From contig NZ_FTNF01000005.1 in assembly GCF_900156065.1 (NCBI RefSeq), positions 62,001 to 126,000 of the forward strand: DNA of 64,000 nt, in the 5' to 3' direction. This DNA is from Micromonospora avicenniae (GTDB lineage Bacteria; Actinomycetota; Actinomycetes; Mycobacteriales; Micromonosporaceae). A program made the translations under genes and the position numbers. Under the pieces are notes generated by a model. It was not told the DNA's origin, did not search any database, and worked only from the letters and a program-made list of their open reading frames with translations. Below, piece after piece: positions 16,733-24,272 of the stretch (position 1 is its first letter; each line of letters begins with the position of its first letter).

Positions 16733-17740
16733 ATGCGCTACGCCCGAAGAGCCGTCGCCGTCCTCGCGCTGACCGTCCTCGCCACCACCACGGCGTGCAG
16801 CGTCGAGAAGGCCGGTGACGGCAACGGCGGCACGGACGCCGCGGCCCAGTGCGGCAGCGGCAAGGAATTCCTGATCGGCATGTCGCAGGCGAACAACGCC
16901 GAGCCGTACCGGCAGGTGATGAACGACGACATCACCAACGCCGCGAAGGACGTGCCCGGCTTCAAGGTGGTCGTCTCGGACGCGGCACAGGACAACAGCA
17001 AGCAGGTCGCCGACGTGGAGAACTTCATCTCCCAGGGCATCAACCTGCTGATCATCTCGCCCAACGAGGCGAAGCCGCTCACCGCGGTGGTCAAGAAGGC
17101 GTACGACCAGGGGATCCCGGTCATCGTCCTGGACCGCAAGGTCGAGGGCGACGCGTACACCGCGTTCATCGGCGGTGACAACGTGGCCATCGGTAAGGCC
17201 GCGGGCGAGTACTACGCGAAGACGCTCCTGCCGCAGGGCGGCAAGGTCGCCGAGATCTCCGGCCTGCCCGGCTCCACCCCGGCGGCCGAGCGTGCCCAGG
17301 GCTTCCGGGAGGGCATCGCCAGCAACCCGAAGATCGAGATCGTGGCCACCCAGACGGCCGAGTGGCTGCGGGAGAAGGGGCAGAGCGTCATGGACGCGAT
17401 GCTCAAGGCCCACCCCGACATCGACGCGGTCTACTCGCACAACGACCCGATGGCCGAGGGCGCGTACCTGGCGGCGAAGGCGGCCGGCAAGGAGAGCGCC
17501 ATCAAGTTCACCGGGATCGACGCCCTGCCCGTGCCGTCCGGCGGTATCAAGGCCGTCGAGCAGGGCCGGCTGCAGGCGACGTTCCAGTACCCGACCGGCG
17601 GGCGTGAGGCGATCGACATGGCCAAGAAGATCCTCGTCGACTGCCAGAAGGACGTGCCGAAGACCACCACGCTCGGCACGACGCAGATCACCAAGGAGAA
17701 CGCCGCTCAGGTCTACACCGAGCTCGGCGGCAAGCAGTAG
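16733..17740 (+). CDS. sugar-binding lipoprotein of the ABC importer (RbsB-like, Peripla_BP_4)
   Basis: A 335-residue extracytoplasmic binding protein. The signal peptide ends in a lipobox with the lipidated cysteine at residue 22 (TTTAC). The mature part has the two-lobed Peripla_BP_4 fold, with FLIGMSQANNAEPYRQVM after the lipobox and EGAYLAAKAAG later, matching ribose/xylose-type proteins. Anchored outside the membrane, it delivers ligand to the permease encoded just upstream. GGAGGTAACA gives a good ribosome site. Confidence 0.95.
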   Translation: MRYARRAVAVLALTVLATTTACSVEKAGDGNGGTDAAAQCGSGKEFLIGMSQANNAEPYRQVMNDDITNAAKDVPGFKVVVSDAAQDNSKQVADVENFISQGINLLIISPNEAKPLTAVVKKAYDQGIPVIVLDRKVEGDAYTAFIGGDNVAIGKAAGEYYAKTLLPQGGKVAEISGLPGSTPAAERAQGFREGIASNPKIEIVATQTAEWLREKGQSVMDAMLKAHPDIDAVYSHNDPMAEGAYLAAKAAGKESAIKFTGIDALPVPSGGIKAVEQGRLQATFQYPTGGREAIDMAKKILVDCQKDVPKTTTLGTTQITKENAAQVYTELGGKQ

Positions 17741-17746
17741 CGCCCG

Positions 17747-17784
17747 GGGTGGGTCCGCTGCCGGTCGCGGCGGCGGACCCACCC
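17747..17784 (+). terminator. intra-operon hairpin between binding protein and GH43-like gene
   Basis: A 12-bp perfect stem (17747-17758 with 17773-17784) continues through a T-G wobble into four more pairs, closing a GTCG loop (17764-17767). It starts 6 bases after the binding-protein stop. Such a hairpin after a binding-protein gene commonly raises its mRNA level relative to downstream genes. Confidence 0.7.
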
Positions 17785-17833
17785 GCACCCACCGCACCCC
17801 CGGAACGTCCATCCATCCGTGTGGAGGAATGCG

Positions 17834-19522
17834 ATGCCCCGCCCACCTTCCCGTGCCGGCCGGATCTCCGCGCTGCTCGCCCTCGCCGTGGGGCTGGTCG
17901 TGGCCCCGGCCCCGGCCCGCGCCGCCGGGCCCGCCGGAGTCGACAACCAGCCGTACGAGAACCGGTCCACCGAGGTCACCGCCGGTGAGTTCGTGAACGT
18001 GTACGACCCGAGCGTCGGCGAGAGCGAGCCCTGGTACTACAACGACCACACCATGGTGCGGGACCGCAGGACGGGCCTGTGGCACGTCTTCGCGATCACG
18101 CACGCCGAGCCGGCCAACCCGCTGGACGAGAAGTTCTTCGGGCACGCCACGGCGCCGTCGCCGCGCGGCCCCTGGACCAAGCAGCCGTTCGCCCTGGCGG
18201 CCGACCCGAGCGCGGGGGAGACCCACATCTGGGCTCCGTACGTGCTGTTCCACGGCGGCACCTACTACATGTTCTATGCCGGCGGCACCCCGGACCACGA
18301 GGCGTACCGGATGCACCTGGCCACGTCCAAGGACCTGACGCACTGGACCCGTAGCTCGACGAACCCGCTGTTCACCGACGGCTTCGACGGGCGGGATCCG
18401 ATGGTCACCCGGGTCGGCGACGAGTGGGTGATGTACTACACCGCCAACAGCACCCCCGCTGGTGGCCACCACATCGTCGCGTACCGCACGAGCCGGGACC
18501 TCCTGCACTGGAGCGACCGGCAGACGGCCTTCGAGCACCCGGCCACCGGCACCTTCGGCGGGCCCACCGAGTCGCCGTTCGTGGTGCGTCAGGGCGGTTC
18601 CTGGTACCTCTTCGTCTGCTGCGAGAGCGGCTACCAGGACACCCGGGTCTACCGCAGCTCGGACCCGTTGCACTTCACCGTCGACCAGTTGGTCGGCCGG
18701 ATCAGGGCGCACGCGGCCGAGGTGGTCAAGGACGACACCGACGGCGGCCAGTGGTACGTCACCGGCGCCGGCTGGGGGCAGGGTGGCCTCTGGCTCGCGC
18801 CGCTCGACTGGAGTACTCCGGTGGTGACGAAGGGGCAGGTCGTCAGCACGCCGTACTACCGGGCGGTCGTGCAGACCGCACCGGAGGCACGGTTGGTCTC
18901 GTACGCCGCCGACCCGGCCGGGCGCGGCGAGTACCGGGCGGTGACGGACTCGTCGTTCCGCTCCACGGCGCCGTACCTCGCGGTGGGAACCTTCGGGCCC
19001 ACCGACACCGCGGGCGCGGCGGCGGGCGTGACCGTGTCGGCCGACGGCACCGACCTGAATCTCACCGGCATCCCGCTCGGTGACGAGCCGGTGACCGTCG
19101 ACTGGCGGTTCCGGTTCGCGCCGAGCACCGTGGACGTGGATTTCCTGTGGCACGTGACGGGCCCGACCACGGCCCCGGTCTGGGAGGCCGCGTGGAACCT
19201 GGACTCGGGCCTGCCCCGGCTCGGGGACCCCGCGGGCGCGGACCGCGACGGGGACGCCGCGGGTTTCTCCCCGTGGACGCTCGCCACCGATGAGTCGACC
19301 ACCCTGGTGGCCGCCTACCGGGCCGGATCGGCCTGGAGCGAGGACAACCGCTGGTTCAACCGCGCGGGCGGTTCCATCGCGTGGCAGCCCCTGTGGCAGC
19401 CGGGTGGCCGGTCGTTGCCCGTCGGGGACCTGGCCGGTGGGACCTGGCGCATCGGTGTGAGCGGTGCCCCGGCGGACACCGCGTTCGCCGACGCCCTGGC
19501 CGCGTCACTCAACGCCGCCTGA
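17834..19522 (+). CDS. secreted GH43/GH32-like five-bladed propeller glycosidase
   Basis: A 562-residue exported protein (signal 1-31). The five-bladed beta-propeller (about 50-350) has the three expected acids of the GH43/GH32/GH68 fold: D71 ([10 protein letters not shown]), D188 in GRDPM and E246 in [12 protein letters not shown]-terminal beta-sandwich (about 360-560) resembles the GH32 C-terminal domain. These families hydrolyse furanosides such as fructans, arabinans and galactofuranans; some GH43 members are galactofuranosidases. The subfamily cannot be fixed by eye. GGAGG precedes the ATG. Last gene of the operon, followed by a strong terminator. Confidence 0.82.
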   Translation: MPRPPSRAGRISALLALAVGLVVAPAPARAAGPAGVDNQPYENRSTEVTAGEFVNVYDPSVGESEPWYYNDHTMVRDRRTGLWHVFAITHAEPANPLDEKFFGHATAPSPRGPWTKQPFALAADPSAGETHIWAPYVLFHGGTYYMFYAGGTPDHEAYRMHLATSKDLTHWTRSSTNPLFTDGFDGRDPMVTRVGDEWVMYYTANSTPAGGHHIVAYRTSRDLLHWSDRQTAFEHPATGTFGGPTESPFVVRQGGSWYLFVCCESGYQDTRVYRSSDPLHFTVDQLVGRIRAHAAEVVKDDTDGGQWYVTGAGWGQGGLWLAPLDWSTPVVTKGQVVSTPYYRAVVQTAPEARLVSYAADPAGRGEYRAVTDSSFRSTAPYLAVGTFGPTDTAGAAAGVTVSADGTDLNLTGIPLGDEPVTVDWRFRFAPSTVDVDFLWHVTGPTTAPVWEAAWNLDSGLPRLGDPAGADRDGDAAGFSPWTLATDESTTLVAAYRAGSAWSEDNRWFNRAGGSIAWQPLWQPGGRSLPVGDLAGGTWRIGVSGAPADTAFADALAASLNAA

Positions 19523-19528
19523 CCCGAT

Positions 19529-19565
19529 CACCGGTGCCGGCCCCCATGGGTGGCCGGCACCGGTG
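19529..19565 (+). terminator. terminator of the GH172-ABC-GH43 operon
   Basis: Perfect 14-bp stem (19529-19542 with 19552-19565) around a 9-base loop, beginning 6 bases after the GH43-like stop. Confidence 0.85.
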
Positions 19566-19679
19566 TCCGGTGCCCGTCCCGGCCGACCGACGCCGGCACG
19601 CTGGCGTCGGGAACCCGACGGGACGGCAAGGTCCTGTCGCCGCCCACGCGGAGCACCCGGCGGTGGAAAGATTGCGGGG

Positions 19680-20768
19680 ATGCGGGCAGATGGCGGAGTG
19701 GGGAAGTGGCGTGGCGCGCTGGTGGGCGCCCTTCTCCTGCTGGCCGGGGTGGCACTGCCGGTCGAGGCGCAGGCGCGGTCGGCGGCCCCGGGTGAGCGGG
19801 CCTGCGAGGTGCGGGACCCTCGGCTGACCGAGCTCTCGGGGATGGTCGCCACGGACGACGGGTTCGTGATGATCAATGATGGCGCCGACGACGAGGCGCG
19901 CCGCCGGATCTTCTTCCTCGACCGGGACTGTGCGGTCGTGCGTGCGGTGCCGTACCCGACGCGTCCGCTCGACACCGAGGACCTGGCCGTCGGCGCCGAC
20001 GGGACGGTCTGGGTGGCGGACGTCGGCGACAACGACCGCTCCCGGGAGACGATCGCGGTGTGGAAGCTGGCGCCGGGCGCCGATCGGCCCGTGCTGCACC
20101 GGATGAGGTACCCGGACGGCCCGCACGACGCCGAGGCCATGCTGGTGACCGGTGACGGCCGTCCGGTCGTCGTCACGAAGTTCTCCGCCAACCTGTACGC
20201 CCCGACCGCCGCCCTGCGGCCCGGCGTGACCGTTCCGCTGGCGAAGGTGGGGCAGGTGAAGCTGCCCGCCTCGACGACCAGCAACCCGTACGGCCTGCTG
20301 GGCCGTTCGGCCGTCACGGGTGCGGCCACCGCGCCGGACGGACGCCGGGTGGTGCTGCGCACGTACGCCGACGCCTTCGAGTTCGACGTCGCGGACGGCG
20401 ACGTGATCGCGGCGTTGACCGGTGGCACCCCCCGCGCCACCCCGCTGCCGGACGAGCCGCAGGGCGAGTCGGTCAGCTACAGCCCCGACGGGCGCTCGCT
20501 GCTCACCGTCTCCGAGACCGCCGACCAGCCGGCTGGGACACGGCCGACGGTCCTGCGCTACCCGCTGACGGCCGCTGCGCCGTCCGGTTCGCCGGCCCGC
20601 ACGCCGGAGCCGATCGGCCCGACGCCTATCGCACGGTCCGCGGACGGAACGGACGGCGACATCACTGTCGTGTCCCGCGCCGCCATGGCGGCCGGCGCGT
20701 TGGGTGTGCTGCTCATCGCCGTGGCGCTGGTCGCTCGCGCGCGCCGCCGTACGACGTCGGGGAAGTAG
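19680..20768 (+). CDS. secreted, membrane-anchored beta-propeller-like protein of unknown function
   Basis: A 362-residue protein with an N-terminal signal segment (residues 12-32), an extracellular body and a C-terminal transmembrane helix (AAMAAGALGVLLIAVALVAR) followed by a basic tail, so it is anchored with its body outside. The body has repeated propeller-like blades (LSGMVATDDGFVMINDG, TVWVADVGDNDRSRETIAVW, GESVSYSPDGRSLLTVSE), resembling SdiA-regulated/esterase-like propellers. No catalytic set is recognisable. It follows the operon terminator and is probably a separate unit. Confidence 0.75.
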   Translation: MRADGGVGKWRGALVGALLLLAGVALPVEAQARSAAPGERACEVRDPRLTELSGMVATDDGFVMINDGADDEARRRIFFLDRDCAVVRAVPYPTRPLDTEDLAVGADGTVWVADVGDNDRSRETIAVWKLAPGADRPVLHRMRYPDGPHDAEAMLVTGDGRPVVVTKFSANLYAPTAALRPGVTVPLAKVGQVKLPASTTSNPYGLLGRSAVTGAATAPDGRRVVLRTYADAFEFDVADGDVIAALTGGTPRATPLPDEPQGESVSYSPDGRSLLTVSETADQPAGTRPTVLRYPLTAAAPSGSPARTPEPIGPTPIARSADGTDGDITVVSRAAMAAGALGVLLIAVALVARARRRTTSGK

Positions 20769-20803
20769 CGGCCCGCACCGTTGGGTGCGCCTGCCACTTC
20801 CCC
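20759..20803 (+). terminator. hairpin between convergent genes
   Basis: Outer 8-bp stem (20759-20766 with 20796-20803) and an inner GCACC-GTTG-GGTGC hairpin. The left arm overlaps the stop codon of the propeller gene. Confidence 0.55.
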
Positions 20804-20834
20804 GAGGTCGCGTCGTGCCGTTACCGGACGAGCG

Positions 20835-21599
20835 TCAGTTGACGCTCTGTCCGCCGTCGACCATGATCGACTGCCCGGTGACGAAGGAGGCCCGGTCGGA
20901 CAGGAGGAAGAGGGCCACCTGGGCCACCTCCTCCGGCTCGCCGATCCGGCCGAGCGGGATCCGCTCGCCGTGCGGGTGGTGCTCCGAACCCTCGTCGGTG
21001 GTGGTGATGCCACCGGCCGTCAGCGGCGTCCGGATCACCGTCGGGTTGACGGTGTTCACCCGGATCTGGTCGGGGCCGAGCTCCACGGCGGCCGCGCGGG
21101 CCAGCGCGGCCACCCCGCCCTTGCTGGCGCTGTACGCCGAGATGCCCCACGTGCCCAGCTCGGCGAAGACCGAGCCGTTCAACACGATCGAACCGCTGCC
21201 GCCCTGCCGCTTCATCTGCGCGACCTCGGCCTGCAGGTAGAAGAAGACGCCCTTCAGGTTGCCGTCCATCAGGTTGTCCCAGAACTGCTCGTCCAGCTCG
21301 GTCAGCGGACCGACGTTGGCGGTGCCGGCGTTGTTGAACGCCGCGTCGAGCCGGCCGAAACGGTCCACGACCTGCCGTACGACGTCCGCGGCACCCTCGA
21401 AGTGGGTGGCGTCCGCCTCGATGAACAGGGCCTCGCCGCCCAGCTTCGTGACCTCCTCGGCCACCTCCCGGCCGGCGTCCGGACGTCGGCCGGTGAAGGC
21501 CACCTTGGCACCTTCCCTGGCGAACAGGAGAACACTCTCCCGACCGATCCCGGAGGTGCCGCCGGTGACCAGCGCGACCTTGCCGTCCAACATTCCCAT
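20835..21599 (-). CDS. short-chain dehydrogenase/reductase (glucose 1-dehydrogenase-like)
   Basis: A 254-residue classical SDR. The N-terminus has the NAD(P) glycine motif TGGTSGIGRE (13-22); NNAG follows near residue 90; the catalytic Ser-Tyr-Lys set is in LNGSVFAELGTWGISAYSASKGGV near 140-165. The C-terminus has the usual VTGQSIMVDGGQSVN. Oxidises or reduces a small alcohol/ketone; the substrate cannot be told. GGAG lies upstream of the ATG. It is convergent with the propeller gene and divergent from the LtrA-like gene. Confidence 0.92.
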   Translation of the reverse strand: MGMLDGKVALVTGGTSGIGRESVLLFAREGAKVAFTGRRPDAGREVAEEVTKLGGEALFIEADATHFEGAADVVRQVVDRFGRLDAAFNNAGTANVGPLTELDEQFWDNLMDGNLKGVFFYLQAEVAQMKRQGGSGSIVLNGSVFAELGTWGISAYSASKGGVAALARAAAVELGPDQIRVNTVNPTVIRTPLTAGGITTTDEGSEHHPHGERIPLGRIGEPEEVAQVALFLLSDRASFVTGQSIMVDGGQSVN

Positions 21600-21731
21600 G
21601 GCTTCGCTCCAAAAGGCAGTTCACGTTTCGGTGCCACCGCGCGCGGGGCCTGATCGGCTCGCCGCACACCGGGCACCACTTGACCAACGAACCGACACAA
21701 CCAGGCTCCGGGCCGGCCGATTTCGGGTCGG

Positions 21732-21750
21732 CCATCGCCTATCGCGATGG
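21732..21750. promoter_or_regulatory. inverted repeat in the divergent SDR/LtrA-like control region
   Basis: CCATCGC-CTATC-GCGATGG, a perfect 7+7 dyad with a 5-base spacer, about 130 bases upstream of the SDR start and 100 bases upstream of the LtrA-like start. Candidate operator for an unlinked regulator. Confidence 0.4.
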
Positions 21751-21841
21751 TGGGTATAGGCCAGGCCGATGGTCACGCCCGCGGGTTCGGCCGCGACGGG
21801 CGGGCGAGACAGAAAACGATTTTACGGGCATAAGCGGCGGC

Positions 21842-21847
21842 TAGTCT
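21842..21847 (+). promoter_or_regulatory. -10 element of a leaderless promoter for the LtrA-like gene
   Basis: TAGTCT ends six bases before the GTG at 21854. Confidence 0.55.
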
Positions 21848-21853
21848 GCTGAG

Positions 21854-23014
21854 GTGACAGGACGGACCGGCGGGCTTCCCGAGGCCGCTGGTGTCACCGA
21901 GGCGCGCCGGTCGAGTTGGCTGGAACTCTTCTTCGACCTGGTGTTCGTCGTCGCCGTGTTCCAGCTCGGCGCGCTGCTCAACGAGGGGCACTCGGCCCAC
22001 GGAGTGCTGGTCTTCGCCGGCCTGATCAGCACCATCTGGTGGCTGTGGTTCAGCTTCTCGTACTTCGCGGATCTCTTCGACGACGACCGTCCGCCGAGCC
22101 GGTTCGTGCAGCTCGTGGCGATGCTGGGAGTGCTCGCGCTGGCGGCGACGCTCGACGGTGGGGTGGCCGACGACTCGGGCCCGTACTCGCTGGCGTACGG
22201 GCTGCTGCTCGCCCTCCTCGCGGGCATGTACGGAGTGGTCGGGTGGCGCCGGACGCGGGCGCGGGAGTTCTGCTGGTGGAATGCCGCGGGCTTCCTGCTC
22301 GATGCGGTGCTGTGGTTCTCGTCCCTGCTGGTGCCGCCTCCGGGCCGCTACGCGCTCTGGGGCGTGGGGCTCGCCCTGAACGCCGCAGTGGCCGGGCCGT
22401 TGGCGTACACCTGGGCGGGGCGGGCGCCGGTCCAGCGGTCACACATGCCGGAGCGGTTCGGTTTGTTCACCATCGTCGTCCTCGGTGAGGCGGTGCTCGC
22501 GGTCGCCAACGGCATCGGCGAGACCGGGTGGCGGCCGACTGCCGTGGCGGTCGGCGTCGGCGGCTTCGTGATCGCCTGCGGGATCTGGTGGGTGTACTTC
22601 GCGTCCACCTTCGATCAGGAGGCGGGCAACCGGGCGCTTCGGGGTGGCCGGGCGCTGGTGGTTCGCAGCTACCTCTACGCGTACGGTCACCTGCTGGTGT
22701 ACGGCTCGATCGTGGCCTCCGGCGTCGCCGTCGAGGTGGCCGCGCGGGAGGCGGTGCACGGCGACCATGGCGTGACCGGTCCGCTGCTCGGCGGCAGCCA
22801 GTTGACGCTGCTGCTCGGTTGCATCGTCGTCTACCGCGGGTTCGACGTGCGGGTGACCCGGCAGGTCGCGTTCGCCCAGGTCGGGCTGGCGGTCGCCGCC
22901 TTGGTGATCGGCGCGGGCGGATTACCACCACTGGTCGCCGTCCTGCTCATCGCCGCGGCCTGGATCGCGCTGGCCCTGGTCGAGTGGCGCTCGCCTCCGG
23001 TCTGGCGACGCTGA
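21854..23014 (+). CDS. low-temperature-requirement A (LtrA) family membrane protein
   Basis: A 386-residue polytopic protein with about ten to twelve transmembrane helices. The family motif is near the start (SSWLELFFDLVFVVAVFQLG), and PERFGLFTIVVLGEAVLAVANGIGET occurs mid-protein. The biochemical role of LtrA is not settled. The GTG at 21854 is the natural start, six bases after a TAGTCT -10-like element and without a Shine-Dalgarno, so a leaderless mRNA is likely. A second LtrA-like gene lies at 26126. Confidence 0.9.
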   Translation: MTGRTGGLPEAAGVTEARRSSWLELFFDLVFVVAVFQLGALLNEGHSAHGVLVFAGLISTIWWLWFSFSYFADLFDDDRPPSRFVQLVAMLGVLALAATLDGGVADDSGPYSLAYGLLLALLAGMYGVVGWRRTRAREFCWWNAAGFLLDAVLWFSSLLVPPPGRYALWGVGLALNAAVAGPLAYTWAGRAPVQRSHMPERFGLFTIVVLGEAVLAVANGIGETGWRPTAVAVGVGGFVIACGIWWVYFASTFDQEAGNRALRGGRALVVRSYLYAYGHLLVYGSIVASGVAVEVAAREAVHGDHGVTGPLLGGSQLTLLLGCIVVYRGFDVRVTRQVAFAQVGLAVAALVIGAGGLPPLVAVLLIAAAWIALALVEWRSPPVWRR

Positions 23015-23119
23015 CCGGGTGCCGGCCCGGCTCGTCCACCGTCGTGGCCGACTGTCGGTCGTCCGCCGCCGGGGCGGTGCTGGGCCGGCGCAGCTGGGCA
23101 CGGTCTCCTGAAACAGGCG

Positions 23120-23701
23120 TCAGGCCGGCGCGGCGGCCGCGAGCGCGGCGCTGACGACGTCGAGCAGCGGTCGATCCGGGTGCTCGGTCGAGTCCTGAAC
23201 GGCGACCCGCATGGTGGTCAGGAAGACCGCCGCGAGGACGCGGGCCCGCAGTCCCACGTCGTCGCCGCGCAGCCGGCCCGCCAGCTCCGCGGCCAGCTCC
23301 CGCTCGACCACCGCGTACGCGGCGACCTGGTGCGAGGCCAGGCTGGGATGCCCCCGCAGCTGACGCCGTCGGATCAGCCACTCCACGTTGCCGAGGTCGG
23401 TCTCCTCGGTGAGCCGCAACGCCGCCCGGGTCAGCACCGTCCAGGGCTGCTCGTCGGTCGGCTGTTCCCGGATCAGCTCCAACATCCGACGTAGCCGCAT
23501 GGTGTCGCCGTGGAAGATCGCCTCCTCCTTGCCGGAGAAGTAGTTCGAGAAGGTCCGGCGGGAGACGTTCGCGGCGTCGGCGATCGCTTCGACGGTGACG
23601 CCGTCCACCCCCTGATCGATGGCGAGCCGTAGGGCGGCCTCGTGCAGGGCGAGTCGGGTGGCTGCCTTCTTGCGTTCCCGCAGCCCAGGGGTCTCGTCCA
23701 T
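23120..23701 (-). CDS. TetR-family transcriptional regulator
   Basis: A 193-residue repressor: TetR helix-turn-helix at the N-terminus (VTVEAIADAANVSRRTFSNYFSGKEEAIF, about 33-61), then a helical ligand-binding domain with no clear subfamily. I chose the ATG at 23701, seven bases after a TACCGT -10-like element; longer frames exist but have non-family tails. It faces the MarR-DHA2 efflux operon across a 103-base region holding a perfect AAACTTGCC dyad, and is the likely repressor of that operon and itself. Confidence 0.9.
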   Translation of the reverse strand: MDETPGLRERKKAATRLALHEAALRLAIDQGVDGVTVEAIADAANVSRRTFSNYFSGKEEAIFHGDTMRLRRMLELIREQPTDEQPWTVLTRAALRLTEETDLGNVEWLIRRRQLRGHPSLASHQVAAYAVVERELAAELAGRLRGDDVGLRARVLAAVFLTTMRVAVQDSTEHPDRPLLDVVSAALAAAAPA

Positions 23702-23736
23702 GACATTCACGGTACGTGACGCAGTTCTCAGGCGGC

Positions 23737-23759
23737 AAACTTGCCTGCTGGGCAAGTTT
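23737..23759. promoter_or_regulatory. operator dyad between TetR and MarR-efflux genes
   Basis: AAACTTGCC (23737-23745) and GGCAAGTTT (23751-23759), a perfect 9+9 inverted repeat with a 5-base spacer, in the middle of the divergent intergenic region. Confidence 0.75.
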
Positions 23760-23804
23760 TGTAGAAGCTTGCGTGGGGCAACCATCTGCTGGTGAGGGGG
23801 AATC

Positions 23805-24272
23805 ATGGGCACCGACGCTCGTGAACTCGTGCACCGGCTTCAGGACCTCCTCCGCGGGGTCCGATTGATCAAGCAGCGCCGGGCCGAGGAGCGGCCGGTC
23901 ATCCCCCTGGGGCTGGTCGGCATCCTGTCGCAGCTCGACGGGCTCGCCGACGGTTGTCACGCCCGTGAGCTGGCGCTGCACGCCCGGCTCGACCCGTCGA
24001 CCGTGAGCCGTGCCGTGGCCACCCTCGTCGCGCACGGTCTGGTCGAGCGGCGCCCCGACCCGACCGACCGGCGAGCACAGGTCCTGGCACTCACCCCCGA
24101 CGGCCGGACCGCCCTGACCGACGCCCACGACTGGTACGCCCGACTGCTCGACCGGGCCCTCGCCGGCTGGACCGCGGACGAGGTCACCGCGCTCGGCGCC
24201 GGGCTGCGCCGATTCACCCGCGACCTAGAGGTCGCCCTCGAAAATCACGAAAATCTGGAGGCCGCGCGATGA
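23805..24272 (+). CDS. MarR-family transcriptional regulator
   Basis: A 155-residue winged-helix regulator: the recognition segment is around CHARELALHARLDPSTVSRAVATLVAHGLVERRPDPTDRRAQVL (about 50-95), ending in the DxRxxx wing typical of MarR. Preceded by GAGGGGG. Its last four bases overlap the start of the DHA2 efflux gene, so regulator and pump are made together. It is divergent from a TetR gene. Confidence 0.93.
   Translation: MGTDARELVHRLQDLLRGVRLIKQRRAEERPVIPLGLVGILSQLDGLADGCHARELALHARLDPSTVSRAVATLVAHGLVERRPDPTDRRAQVLALTPDGRTALTDAHDWYARLLDRALAGWTADEVTALGAGLRRFTRDLEVALENHENLEAAR

Noticed and set aside
10758..19522. Reading the locus as a fructan-utilisation system (GH172 alpha-fructofuranosidase plus GH32-like enzyme)
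   Set aside because: Fructose would not need the fucose/arabinose-type isomerase, and no fructokinase or fructose PTS is present. Not fully excluded; noted as the main rival to D-arabinan.
21600..21735. Minus-strand short frame with a CPVCGEPI zinc-ribbon-like string just upstream of the SDR gene
   Set aside because: The frame runs on into the SDR gene in another frame, has no ribosome site, and only one CxxC pair; probably chance.
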